DNA of 64,000 bases, from positions 1-64,000 of the forward strand of contig JAFLYY010000002.1 of assembly GCA_029785825.1 (NCBI GenBank), read 5' to 3'. Source of the stretch: Nitrososphaerota archaeon (GTDB lineage: Archaea; Thermoproteota; Nitrososphaeria; Nitrososphaerales; Gagatemarchaeaceae). Numbering within the stretch: the stretch's first letter is position 1; every line of letters starts with the position of its first letter. This document shows positions 1-9,400 of the stretch, piece after piece. The notes under the pieces were generated by a model, which was not told the origin of the DNA, did no database searches, and saw only the letters and a list, made by a program, of their open reading frames with translations. The position numbers and the translations under genes are program-made.

Positions 1-224
1 GCAGCCAGGTCAGCAACGACCTTCTCGACGACAAGCGTCTTTCCCATCCCCGGGGCGCCAGTTACTACGATATGCGGTCCTGCAGCGTCGTAGTCCTGCA
101 TCGCGAACGCCTCGAATTCGGAGCGAATGGTGGAGTACTCCTCCCCCCTGTACCAGAGCTGGGTTGGATGGAATGACTCGCTCAGAGCCAGCCTGTTCTT
201 GACGACCTGCCTTTGACCCGTCAT
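1..224 (-). CDS. Orc1/Cdc6-type AAA+ replication initiator, N-terminal fragment
   Basis: The first 74 codons are visible, from ATG at 224..222 to the left edge. The product has a Walker A motif, GAPGMGKT, at residues 56-63. It is preceded by a basic N-terminus and a segment (HPTQLWYRGEE) like the 'P..L..R..E' stretch before the P-loop of archaeal Orc1/Cdc6 proteins. Those proteins bind origin boxes, hydrolyse ATP and load the MCM helicase. The Walker B, sensor and winged-helix regions lie outside the window, so another AAA+ family is possible. The G-rich intergenic region upstream fits an initiator next to its origin. Confidence 0.6.
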   Translation of the reverse strand, partial: MTGQRQVVKNRLALSESFHPTQLWYRGEEYSTIRSEFEAFAMQDYDAAGPHIVVTGAPGMGKTLVVEKVVADLA

Positions 225-599
225 GCTATGCAAACACCTTTCCAGCACCCAACCGACCATTAATCATCATTATCACGTTTATCACGTGGGGGGTGTACCG
301 ATTAATCACGCCAAAAAACAGGGGGTCAGGCACACACCCCTGCTCATACTGGGTTACAATAGGAGAACATGCACTGAACCGCTCGCTCCTTACCCGTTCC
401 AGATTAGACATTAGGCGGGACGTTACGGCATCTCGGTAGGTCTTCTCGGTATTTATGGACGGCGAAATATTATCCCCCAAGGGGAGGGGGGTGTGTCTGG
501 TCGGTCGTGCCTGCAAATCTTTCGGCGCCAACGGGGTATACCACCGGATTTAAGCTGATAGCCTTTCTTTCATGCGTTGCCCAACTCGTCGCTTATGCT
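225..599. other. Gene-free region, candidate replication origin
   Basis: This 375-bp stretch lies between the start of the Orc1/Cdc6-like gene and the end of glmS. It has an AT-rich part with repeated ATCACG units (272-309). It also has three copies of a GGGGTGT core: 290-296 (+), about 332-340 (minus strand) and 488-496 (+). One of these is half of a hairpin between CAGGGG (319-324) and CCCCTG (336-341). G-rich boxes flanking an AT-rich stretch beside cdc6 are the usual layout of archaeal origins (ORB elements). The boxes do not match a consensus I can name, so this is inference from position and composition. Confidence 0.4.
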
Positions 600-2348
600 C
601 TAGCGCACAGTGACCGACTTTGCAAGGTTCCTAGGATAATCAGGGTTTACCTTCAACCTCAGAGCCAGCTCGTAAGCTATGCGTTGGAGCGGTACTGCTG
701 CTTCTATGGCTCCACATACATCATCCTGGGAAGGCAAGTGAACAACCGCGTCGTACACCTGATCCGGGGTGTTTGTGATGCCGATCAGATTGGCCCCCCG
801 GGCTTTGAGGGCCTCGGCAGCTGTGACTACCTCGGTATGGGACTCTCCACCACTGTCGATACAGAGTACAGGGGTTCCATCCCTGACCACGGCAAGGGGA
901 CCGTGCTTGAACTCGCTCGAGACCAGACCTTCGGCATGAACCAGGGCAAGTTCTTTCATCTTCAGAGCTCCCTCAAGTGCCAGGGGGTGCCCGAAGCCGC
1001 TCCCTATCATGTAAACATCGTTATGGCCGGCTATAGCCTTGAGAGCATATGAGACGTCAGTTTGCAGCAACGTATTCACGTCGTTTTCTATCAACCCGGC
1101 GGTCCTCGCACTCGTGATCGTCTCGATGGTCCTCGCCGCGGAGTACAGGCTCGCCGTGAAGCTCTTTGTTGCTGCTACCCCTATTTCTGGACCGCATTTC
1201 ATGTCCACAACAACGTCTGACTCTCTGACAAGGGTGGACCCGGGGACGTTGACGAACGACAGGATCTTGGTTCCCTTCTTCTTGGCGGCTCTCACTGCAT
1301 CGAGCGTGTCAGCGGTCTCGCCGCTCTGGCTAAATGCGATAACAGCATCGTTGGGACCGAGGTTGGAGTTCATGTATCTGAACTCCCCAGATGGGAAGGC
1401 GTAAAACCTGGCGCCGTATTTCTGGTTGAGGAGGTTCCTGAAAAAGAGTGCTGCATGGTAACTGCTTCCAGCCCCTACTAGGATGACGTTCAGAGCATTG
1501 TCTATCAACTGGCCGGCTTCAACGTAGTCTGATGTTGGTCGAGCCGCTATCTTCGCAAGCACTGCTGGCTGCTCTTCTATCTCTTTCAGCGTGTGATGCC
1601 TGTACCCGTGAAGGCCGGCCTCAGCAAACTCCCACGGGAGCTGCACCGGAGCCCCCAAGACAGTAACGCCGTGGGGGTCCACAATCTTGACCCCATACTT
1701 CGTTGCCATGAACGAGCAGCCATCGTTGACGAACACCGCTCTATCGGTCCATTTCAAGAACCCGAGAACATCGCTTGACACAAAGATGCTGTTAGCACCC
1801 ATTCCTATCACGAGCGGAAGACCTCGCCTGGCTCCAGTCAGCACCCCTGCTACCGAGAACAGCGCCACGAACGCGTTGTCCCCCTCGATTTGCACGAAAG
1901 CAGCCCTAGTAGCGTAGAGAGGGTCCATGGTCTTGGTGTATGCAGCTTCGATCAGATGGGCAATTACCTCACTATCTGTCCCACTTGAGAACGTGTGCCC
2001 TTGCTCTGTCAGGGCTGCCCTCAGTTCCGCATGGTTTGTAATCAACCCATTGTGAGCTACCGCTACACGGGAATCGCAAGACAGGAATGGGTGGGCATTA
2101 GCCTCTGTGACACTCCCGTGGCTGGCCCAACGTACGTGACCAATCGCCGCGGTGCCCGGCATTACGACGCTATTGAACGGCATAAGCACGGCTTTCACCT
2201 TCCCTACACCCTTCTTGACCCTTATTTCTCCAGCATCGGCAACCGCTATTCCGGCCGAGTCGTACCCCCGATACTCAAGATATGACAGTCCCTCTACCAC
2301 TATTGGGTATGCTTTTCTGTTTGCGGTGCACCCAAAGATCCCACACAT
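600..2348 (-). CDS. glmS: Glutamine--fructose-6-phosphate aminotransferase (isomerizing)
   Basis: This 582-residue enzyme makes glucosamine-6-phosphate from fructose-6-phosphate and glutamine, the entry to UDP-GlcNAc synthesis in the cytoplasm. It begins MCGIFG, where Cys2 is the glutaminase nucleophile. The class II amidotransferase domain covers roughly residues 1-220 (YRGYDSAG, HVRWASHG, AHNG). Two SIS sugar-isomerase domains follow (VGAGSSYHA; FSQSGETADT; IGVAATKSFT). The C-terminus, PRNLAKSVTV, is the family signature. Length is normal and no key residue is missing. A TTTTA box on the minus strand starting at 2375 lies 27 nt before the ATG, so the mRNA is probably leaderless. It is the one clear housekeeping gene here. 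Confidence 0.96.
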   Translation of the reverse strand: MCGIFGCTANRKAYPIVVEGLSYLEYRGYDSAGIAVADAGEIRVKKGVGKVKAVLMPFNSVVMPGTAAIGHVRWASHGSVTEANAHPFLSCDSRVAVAHNGLITNHAELRAALTEQGHTFSSGTDSEVIAHLIEAAYTKTMDPLYATRAAFVQIEGDNAFVALFSVAGVLTGARRGLPLVIGMGANSIFVSSDVLGFLKWTDRAVFVNDGCSFMATKYGVKIVDPHGVTVLGAPVQLPWEFAEAGLHGYRHHTLKEIEEQPAVLAKIAARPTSDYVEAGQLIDNALNVILVGAGSSYHAALFFRNLLNQKYGARFYAFPSGEFRYMNSNLGPNDAVIAFSQSGETADTLDAVRAAKKKGTKILSFVNVPGSTLVRESDVVVDMKCGPEIGVAATKSFTASLYSAARTIETITSARTAGLIENDVNTLLQTDVSYALKAIAGHNDVYMIGSGFGHPLALEGALKMKELALVHAEGLVSSEFKHGPLAVVRDGTPVLCIDSGGESHTEVVTAAEALKARGANLIGITNTPDQVYDAVVHLPSQDDVCGAIEAAVPLQRIAYELALRLKVNPDYPRNLAKSVTVR

Positions 2349-2368
2349 GAAGCCAGAGACACGATAAC

Positions 2369-2379
2369 GATAAAACGGT
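2369..2379 (-). promoter_or_regulatory. TATA-like box of glmS
   Basis: On the minus strand CCGTTTTATC places its TTTTA about 27 nt before the glmS ATG. That is the archaeal TATA-box distance for a leaderless transcript and matches the box seen before other genes in the window. Confidence 0.45.
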
Positions 2380-2480
2380 TGTCAAGCGCAGAACCAAATG
2401 TCGTTCCGTGCGGAAGTTATGCCGTTCCGAGAGTGCAGAACTAAAATCTAGCTAGTACCTGTCACTACAGACTCTGTGAA

Positions 2481-3737
2481 CTACCACCGACTGAAGGTCG
2501 GGTGGCTTCCTGCTTCGACCACTAAGCTTGCCGAGACATTTGGAATACTGTTGAAGTACTCCAGCATCCAGGTAGCGGCCTTCGTGTCCACAGGCGTGGA
2601 TTCCCTGCGTTCCGCAGGTATCTGCGACCAAATGTTGATCGCAGCGTTCAGGTCCCGGTCTATGACGAGCCCGCAAGTTTCACACTTGTAGACTCTGGCA
2701 CCGAGCCCCATCTTATTCTTGCTGCTGCACCAGCAACATCCTTGGGTCGTCGGCTCGAACCTGCCCACCACGACCGGAGTGCGCGGCTTGGTCCTCAAGC
2801 CGCTCATTATCCCTCCGATCGAGGAAGAGGCTACCCGGCGGCCCCAAAGCCTCTGCCACCCGGCGACGTTATCCTTCTGGGTGGCGACACAGTCGTAGTT
2901 GCTGACGATGTAGCTGGTGACCTTCCGCCTCATATCGCGCCTCCTGTTTGTTATCCTCTCGTATTCTCTGTTCAGCTCTGTGTTTGTCTTCATCCAGTTC
3001 TTGCCGTAGAGCTTCCTCCTCGACAGCTCCCGATGAAGGCGCCGGACGCGCTTCGTCAACGGGACCACCGCCTCAACGGCGACCCCGTTGGAAAAGACAG
3101 CCTGCCTCTTGACGCCGAAGTCGATCCCGATGGCTTTCTCCAGTGGTTCCGAATCAGTGGTTTTCTTCTGGTAGGTGGTCACGTGGACGAAATAATCCCA
3201 GTTGCGTCACATCAGGATGGCCGAAGCGAGTTCGGCCCCTTTCGGAATCTGGCCCGCCCCTCTGACTCTGAGCCTTCCGACGTTCTGTATCCTGAGACGG
3301 TTCCCGTCCGATATTTCGTACGTCACACCGTGCTGCTTGAGGGGTATCGAGTCCACCCTGCTCTTGAACTTCGGTTTCCCCGCCTTCCTCCCCTTCTTCT
3401 TGGTCGCCAAAAGGCCAATGATGTTATCCTTCGCCCTGTCGATGATCTCCTGCCTCATCTGAGACGAGAGGTTCCGTATCTCCCTGTCCTCGAAGCGGTT
3501 CTTGACCTTGACCTGCACCGTCGCGGTCTTGTAGTCAGCCTTGAAGATGCCGACAGCAAGAGTATGGTTGTAGAACCACTTTGCCTCGAGGAACAGGCGG
3601 TCGAGGGTACCGACTGTCTCCGCAGAGAGGTGTGACCTGTCGACCTTCAACTCGTACGTCTTACATGCCATTGATTTGTGCCGCTGGATTGTCTCCTGCC
3701 GCGTCTTCGCTATCCTATCATTCTTGGGCTCGCTCAA
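2481..3737 (-). pseudogene. tnpB: TnpB RNA-guided nuclease with an in-frame TGA
   Basis: Two pieces of one TnpB lie in the same frame, separated only by a TGA at 3209..3207. The N-terminal piece (3737..3207) ends ASAILM. Translation past the TGA gives RNWDYFVHV, the expected continuation into the RuvC region. The C-terminal piece holds RuvC motif I (GIDFGVKR), the zinc ribbon (CCWC and CETC) and the last motif (DRDLNAA). The second motif is the variant form TQKDNVAGW. A single base change, for example CGA to TGA, would explain the break, as would stop-codon readthrough. The start overlaps tnpA by 20 nt. Confidence 0.8.
2484..2505 (-). repeat. Right-end hairpin of the IS / omegaRNA scaffold
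   Basis: CCACCGAC pairs with GTCGGGTGG around a short loop, at the very 3' end of tnpB. The surrounding text (GAACTACC before, GGCTTC after) resembles the right ends and guide-RNA scaffolds of IS200/IS605 elements. Any guide would lie just beyond it, at about 2440-2480. Confidence 0.55.
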
Positions 3738-4128
3738 ATTTCTTCCCCCACTGGTTCTCGATATACTTCTGGATGGCTTCCGAAGAGACGTTGCCAGCAG
3801 TCGACAGGAAATACGACCTGGTCCAGAGGGTCGGCATCTTCAGGAGTTCTGGGAATTCCCCCCTCAACGTGTGGGAGCTCCTGCCCTTGAAGCGCTTGAC
3901 GACTATCTCAGGTTTTGTCTTGGTGTCGGCAGACACAAAGAGGTGGACGTGGTCTGGCATCACTTCCATGGCGATAACCTCCCAGCCGTTGTCTCTGGCG
4001 ACCTCGCGCAGGACCTCTGACAGCCTCTTTTTCCTCTTGCCAACGAGCAGCTGCCTCCTATAGCGGGGAGCGAAGACGATGTGGTAGTTGACGAGTTGGA
4101 CGCTGTGCGGCGTGTGTCTGTACTGCAT
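3718..4128 (-). CDS. tnpA: IS200/IS605 transposase TnpA (Y1 HUH)
   Basis: This 136-residue protein is a complete Y1-type transposase, which cuts and rejoins single-stranded DNA at the element ends as a dimer. The HUH motif is visible as PDHVHLFV and the catalytic tyrosine lies in SSEAIQKYIENQ. The N-terminal NYHIVFAPRYRR is typical of the family. Length is normal and the frame is intact, so the element may still move even though tnpB is broken. The gene ends 20 nt inside the start of tnpB. Confidence 0.93.
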   Translation of the reverse strand: MQYRHTPHSVQLVNYHIVFAPRYRRQLLVGKRKKRLSEVLREVARDNGWEVIAMEVMPDHVHLFVSADTKTKPEIVVKRFKGRSSHTLRGEFPELLKMPTLWTRSYFLSTAGNVSSEAIQKYIENQWGKKFERAQE

Positions 4129-4195
4129 TTAGATACTCTACAGTATATCTAATCACGTCTATTTAACGCCATGTGTCGCCATTCCAGCCATTCAT

Positions 4196-4215
4196 CCCCG
4201 GATTAAAATCCGGGG
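4196..4215. repeat. Left-end hairpin of the IS
   Basis: A perfect 9-bp palindrome (CCCCGGATT / AATCCGGGG) with a 2-nt spacer lies about 70 bp upstream of tnpA. It has the form of an IS200/IS605 left-end hairpin. It overlaps the last codons of the neighbouring PH-domain gene, so that gene's C-terminus may be supplied by the IS. Confidence 0.55.
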
Positions 4216-4718
4216 CTTTCTGACGTCATCTCTGTAATGGGTGCCTTGGTTTCCGGAGAAGCACTGGATGCCTTCGACTCAATGCGCTTCACAACCTCAA
4301 GGGGATTTTTGATGTTTACCATAGTTGCAGAATACCCATCAGTGGTATTGACCTCAACCGACCCGATCCCGAAGATCCTAGCAGGAAACGGCATAACACC
4401 TACAACACTCGCTATGTTGGACCTGTCGATAGATTTCGACTGTTTGAGTGCAAATCCGACGTTGATCTTCACAGTACTGGTATCGACCGCATACGACTGT
4501 GTGCAGTATACCACAACATCATTCCAAATGGCTATGGATATGAGACCCAGAAATATGAACCCCAGGAGCATAATGGTTCCATACTGCTCAGTAGCTGGGA
4601 GAGGGACAAGATACACAAGCCCAACTGAGAACAGGAGCAATGCTGCGGCTAGTATACCGGCGCTAAAGGCTGCAGGAATGAGAGTAGGCTTTACTACCAA
4701 TGGGGTTTCTGAAGGCAA
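4203..4718 (-). CDS. Membrane protein with a bacterial-type PH domain
   Basis: This 171-residue protein has two membrane segments (about residues 15-37 and 45-67) followed by a YdbS/YdbT-like PH domain. The family pattern shows as YAVDTSTVKINVG, the SIDRSNIASV stretch, PARIFGIGSVEV and IKNPLEVVKRIES. Such proteins sit in the cytoplasmic membrane and their role is mostly unknown. The start is TTG at 4718, 28 nt after a TTAAAAGG box on the minus strand. The last residues (about SESPGF) fall in the IS left-end hairpin, so the native tail may be lost. Confidence 0.75.
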   Translation of the reverse strand: MPSETPLVVKPTLIPAAFSAGILAAALLLFSVGLVYLVPLPATEQYGTIMLLGFIFLGLISIAIWNDVVVYCTQSYAVDTSTVKINVGFALKQSKSIDRSNIASVVGVMPFPARIFGIGSVEVNTTDGYSATMVNIKNPLEVVKRIESKASSASPETKAPITEMTSESPGF

Positions 4719-4738
4719 CGAAAGAAGTACTACTGAAA

Positions 4739-4764
4739 CCTTTTAACGGTTCACGTCTTAAAAG
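4739..4764. promoter_or_regulatory. Divergent pair of TATA-like boxes
   Basis: TTAAAAGG on the minus strand (4746..4739) lies 28 nt before the TTG start of the PH-domain gene. TTAAAAG on the plus strand (4758-4764) lies 28 nt before the ATG at 4786. Both spacings predict leaderless transcripts from a shared intergenic region. Confidence 0.55.
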
Positions 4765-4785
4765 AACACCAGCACTAATCGGTAT

Positions 4786-5238
4786 ATGGTCAATGCTCTG
4801 GTAGAACTATTTCTTAACACTCCGGCACCATATCTCCTGATGTTCTATGTCATCGTCTACAGGCACGACCTCGGCCGTTATCACCACCCATTCAGGGACC
4901 ATGATACTCCTCGGGATTGGGTGCTTGTCTTCAGGAAGATAGGTGTAGTCCCCAAAGACCAGCCAGCACAAGCATACGGCACTGACGCATTGAAGATCTT
5001 CCCCGTTGTATTCCTTGGTCTGTTCATTTGGTGGCTAGGACCATTCTTGGCATTCGGAGTCTGGTATCAGGCCATAGTTGCCCAGCTGCTATCGGCTATA
5101 GTGCTAATGTCAGCCATAACTCGTTCTCTAGGGCCATCTGCCAACATTGCTCGGCGTGACCATATGAGATATCCGAGACTCGGCTCGAGAGTGTTGCATC
5201 TTAGGGGAGACACTGAGCCAGGTGAAAAATATGACTGA
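4786..5238 (+). CDS. Small membrane protein of unknown function
   Basis: The 150-residue product is not recognised. It has an N-terminal hydrophobic stretch (about residues 6-24), a polar middle with several His, Asp and Arg residues (YRHDLGRYHHPFRDHD), and two membrane segments near residues 70-110 (FPVVFLGLFIWWLGPFLAFG). The start ATG is 28 nt after a TATA-like box. It overlaps the next gene by 17 nt, so it is probably part of the VirB4-like operon and may be a membrane component of that machine. Confidence 0.6.
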   Translation: MVNALVELFLNTPAPYLLMFYVIVYRHDLGRYHHPFRDHDTPRDWVLVFRKIGVVPKDQPAQAYGTDALKIFPVVFLGLFIWWLGPFLAFGVWYQAIVAQLLSAIVLMSAITRSLGPSANIARRDHMRYPRLGSRVLHLRGDTEPGEKYD

Positions 5239-6418
5239 TAGCAAGGGCTCAAGAGAGCCAATCCGCTTCTTCAACGTAAGTCAGAAAGACGCCCACTTAA
5301 TGTCGATGCCAAAGTACCCAACTGAGCAATCACTCATAGGCGAGCTGATCTATGCAATAGAGAAAGCCGCTCCCAAAGCAGCCTGGGTGCAATTCTCATT
5401 CGTTCAGAAAGATCTTACGGCAGAGCTCACAAACCTCAAGCTTGGCATGCAATCCTTCAAAGCCATGGCAGAAACCCCAGTAGAAAAGCTGGACTACGAT
5501 GGAAACCCCTATCAAGTGAAACACAAAGAGCTTGGAACCGACTTCTATCGACAAGCCGAAGCAAGGATGGGAAAGATAGACACAGCGGCTCCCCTCCCAA
5601 AGATACTCATGGCGATACAGGGAATGTGGATAGGAGACGAATCCAACATCTATGACCTTCCATTCTCCCACTGCTACGATGAGATAGACCACCTAGACGA
5701 ATTCGTGTATAAAGATCCAAGAATGCTGATAGAACTTATAGAACGAAGAATGGTCACCGACATAACCCCTTATTTCAGAAAATACGGAAACTCGAGACTT
5801 GAATCCCCATCATTCATAATCACGCCTGAAGAACTTCCTACATTCATACACTTCCCAACCCCTCCGTCATCGAAAGCCATATCAAGCATCAACTGGGGAA
5901 TGACGGCTGGATCCATAGAAGTAGGCAAAGCCTGGACAGAAGAGGAAGCAAAACCCCAGGAGATCTCACAAATAATGGAAGCTGTAACCCTCCCTAAGCT
6001 CGAAGAACCCCTCTCGAAGGAGGCCGCCCCCAGACTGAAGCACCTGTACTCCTCGGTGCAAAGGACATTCGAAATACTCTACGAAAACGGGTCGACAAAA
6101 CTCGTCCTCACATCGAAATCCGACGCCGACATGTTCCAATACAAGAGCCACCTGGAGTCGATGTACGGTCCCGTCGACCTTACGCCAGCAGAGAAGGTCC
6201 CGAATATGGTATACAGATTACCGGTGATAAAAGGAATCCTGGCAGAGCCCATGCCCCACGGAAAGAGTACTGACACCCCCACCCTGAAGACCGAATACAG
6301 TATATTCCCCGTTGAGGCCCCCATTAACGAGCCCGCCGCCCTCCCTCAGCCGGCCGGACCGACACTGCTGTCAGAGAAGAAGGACGAACCGGAACCGTCC
6401 CAGCCCGCTCAAATCTGA
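5222..6418 (+). CDS. VirB4-like N-terminal domain protein
   Basis: The 398-residue product lies directly before the ATPase gene in the same frame, separated by two stop codons. The segment at about residues 178-220 (IELIERRMVTDITPYF, then SPSFIITPEELPTFIHFP) resembles the part of VirB4/TraC-type proteins just before their motor domain, where an 'ELATLFHLP'-type motif is common. The C-terminus is rich in Pro and Glu, like a linker. It probably partners the ATPase as a split VirB4/HerA homologue. The start could be GTG 5222 or ATG 5231. Confidence 0.5.
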   Translation: MKNMTDSKGSREPIRFFNVSQKDAHLMSMPKYPTEQSLIGELIYAIEKAAPKAAWVQFSFVQKDLTAELTNLKLGMQSFKAMAETPVEKLDYDGNPYQVKHKELGTDFYRQAEARMGKIDTAAPLPKILMAIQGMWIGDESNIYDLPFSHCYDEIDHLDEFVYKDPRMLIELIERRMVTDITPYFRKYGNSRLESPSFIITPEELPTFIHFPTPPSSKAISSINWGMTAGSIEVGKAWTEEEAKPQEISQIMEAVTLPKLEEPLSKEAAPRLKHLYSSVQRTFEILYENGSTKLVLTSKSDADMFQYKSHLESMYGPVDLTPAEKVPNMVYRLPVIKGILAEPMPHGKSTDTPTLKTEYSIFPVEAPINEPAALPQPAGPTLLSEKKDEPEPSQPAQI

Positions 6419-6424
6419 TTCCCG

Positions 6425-6431
6425 TTTTAAG
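6425..6431 (+). promoter_or_regulatory. TATA-like box of the ATPase gene
   Basis: TTTTAAG lies 27 nt before the GTG at 6452. It supports that start and suggests that the ATPase can be transcribed on its own as a leaderless mRNA. Confidence 0.5.
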
Positions 6432-6451
6432 CACCTCCAGCCTCACTACAC

Positions 6452-9400
6452 GTGCCGGAAGCGCTTGATGTCGACGACCTTAGAGGGCATGCATATGTCA
6501 TAGGTGCAAGCCTTGAGTACAACGAACCCATAATCTACAAGAAGAACGGTGTAGTGAACATAGGAAAGATTGGCGAAGTTGTTGACAGTTACTACGACTC
6601 GCCCGAAATTCAAGGAGAACAAAGAACTTCAGACATCGAAGTGGTGACATTTGACAGGATTACGTACGAAGTGGCATGGCGCCCGATACAATACGTTTAT
6701 CGGCATAGGTACGACGGAAAGATGCTCAGGTTCGGGCTCGAGTCAGGAAGAGAGGTGACAGTTACCCCCGACCATTCTCTTTTCGTCCTGAAGGATGGCA
6801 AGATAACCGATGTCCATTCTGAAGAAATCAAGCCTGGAGACTTCGTAGTTGGCACTAGGAGGATACCCGCAGATGCCACAAAAAACGTATCGATAGACCT
6901 GGCCAAGATCGGATACCACAGCAAGGCCGATCATCTCCCTCTGAAGCTAGAGATAGATGAGGAGTTCGCAAGACTGCTAGGATACTACACAGCCGAAGGC
7001 AGCGCAACAATGCGAACACACCCACCGAAACAGAGCTATTCTCTTGTGTTTCACTTCGGGCCGGGAGACGAGATCATAATCAAAGACACGGTGTCGATAT
7101 TACGAAAGAGGTTCGGCGCCAAAGTGGTGGTGGAAAACGAGAAAGGCAGTAAGGGTGTGCGAGTGAGGACTTCGAACAAGATGGCGTGTCAAATCATTTC
7201 GAAGTTGGTTGGGAGAGGTGCAAGCAACAAAGTAGTGCCAGAAGCTATCTTGAACTCCCCGCTGGCTGTGCGCGACGCGTTCTATGAGGCGTGGGTGAAA
7301 GGCGACTGTAACACTACTATTTCCAGAGATTTGGCTAATGGGGTGTCGTACATGTTGCTGATGGAAGGTTGCATTGACACCATATTTCAGCGCAAATTGT
7401 CGAAGAGTATGATAGGAGACAGGATTGTGCAGTCCCGTCATCCGATATTCAGTGTGTCGTTTCCACGCGCCAAAGAGATCAAAACAGGTAGTTGGAGACG
7501 CGACCGGGTCGGTGGTAATTTTCGTTACCCAGCTTCACAGCTTCCCAATCCTCTTGTTAACGTCTACAAGAGTACCCCCACCCTGCAAAATCTCCATAGC
7601 TACATTAACCAGAGAGCACTAGACCTCATGCAACGTCGTCTCTCCAGTGGACTGTCAACTTCATACTGGTCCCGAGAAGAGAAGAAACAGATGCGGAAAG
7701 CTGCACGTGAGCTAGAGGATGTTAACCGCATCACAAAATCCTCTCTCACCTTCTTCAAAGTCAGAACGGTAACGGAAACAAAGTCAAGCTCTTCCTTTGT
7801 GTACGACTTGTCGGTAGATGGAAACGAGAACTTTCTTGCGGGGTTTGGAGGGGTTCTATGCAAAAATACCAGAAGTGGCAAGACTAATGCTCTTCTGTAT
7901 ACGATGGATTACCTCTCCAACGAGTCCGTTCAGAAGCGCCTCCCGACGGCGGTCGTCTTCATCGACCCCCACGGAGAGGCGTCCTTCGACCTGGCCACCA
8001 GGGTTAAGGACATCAAGAAGTTGTTCATCTTTGACCCAACATATGTCTCTTTTGGCCTGAACCCTCTGGAACTCCCATCATACAAGACAAAAGAAGAGAA
8101 GTCATTCCTGATACAGACCCAAGTATCTGAGCTTGCCACGATTCTGAAGGATTTGTTCGGTTCTGATGTCGAAAATAGTCCGCGATTGGTTTGGATTTTC
8201 CGTTCGTGCTTGTACTTTCTGTACGCAACCTCTGACGAGGCCCCAACATTCGCCGACCTCTATGCCCTTCTCTCAGACATGATAGCAAGAGATGCTGACG
8301 AGCTACAAGATATGCTCAGAAGTGTAGGAATAGAGGACGAACTCATCTCGAAGACCATCGAAGCTATCACCAAGCTCGAATCGGCCGCTTTTACGGCCGT
8401 ACTCAACAGGATATCCAACTTCGTGATGCCTCCCGACAGTTTGACATCACGTACTTTTTGCGTTAGAAAAAGTACCTTGCCATTCGAAGAGATGATGAAG
8501 CCAGGAGTAGTCACGATATTCAGGCTCTCGAAGTTCCATCTTCCTAACGACTTCAGAGTGATGATTACCAACACACTTCTCCTCAAGTTCTATTTCATGA
8601 TTCAGAAACGTGCACGAGACGCAGAGAGAGATGGCGGTCCGATGGTTCCTAACAACCTAATTTTGACTATTGACGAATTCCAGAACATAGGAAGCCTGGA
8701 TACTATCGACTCGGTCCTCAGCGAGGCCGCGAAGTACGGGTTGTATCTGATAATGGCGCACCAGAATACCGCCCAGTTGAGGGAGGAGTTGTTCGAAACC
8801 ATAATGGGTAATGTGGGGCTTGTGATGTCGTTCAGGGTGGGTCCCGATGATGCGCACAAACTTGCAAAATTGATGGATCCGAGCAAGGGGAAGGAGATTG
8901 AGACGATATTGCCGAGGCTCCCGAACTGGGTCTGCCTTGTGAGGAAGAACCCGGTGGGCGGGCGAGGGCTGTCCAACGTGATGAGAATCCAGTTCCCGAA
9001 GGTCCATGAGCCCGTGAGGACTGTCAACGAGGTCACCGATCACATGAAGAATGTCATGAACCCTGCTTATGGTAATGCAGTTCAGGATCTGAAACCGATC
9101 TATAAGGACAAGCTAGAGGAACTCCGCCGAGCCGAGGGGATGCCGCTTGTCAGCCCGCTGCAATGGGGGATAATGACGAAGCTCTTCGTCCAGCACGAGG
9201 TCACACACACGGAGATGGTCCATCAGCTCTACAATGAGAACTACTGGGATGGCTCGGTAGTCCAGGGTGGGCTTACTAACTTGCAACAGTTAGGGTACAT
9301 ATCCGGCATGGTGACTACTGATCCTGACAAGCGGGGAGGCGGTTGGAATATCCTCCAGAAGCAGAACAGGGGGGAGATGCCGATAATGAAGCCGGGTCCG

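Larger units (their letters stand above)
2440..4225 (-). mobile_element. IS200/IS605-family insertion sequence
   Basis: The element carries tnpA (Y1 transposase) and a tnpB broken by a stop codon, in the usual overlapping order on the minus strand. Subterminal hairpins occur on both sides: 4196-4215 upstream of tnpA and 2484-2505 over the 3' end of tnpB, as in IS605-type elements that transpose as single-stranded DNA. There are no inverted repeats or target duplications, as expected. The outer limits are estimates, because the cleavage tetranucleotides cannot be fixed from one copy. Confidence 0.75.

Noticed and set aside
2481-3182. Second tnpB piece as an independent gene
   Set aside because: It begins in the middle of the RuvC fold and is in frame with the upstream piece, so it is treated as one interrupted gene.
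2742-3635. Open frame of 297 codons on the plus strand
   Set aside because: It lies antisense to tnpB, has low-complexity Pro/Arg/Leu composition and no recognisable domain, while the minus strand has clear TnpB motifs.
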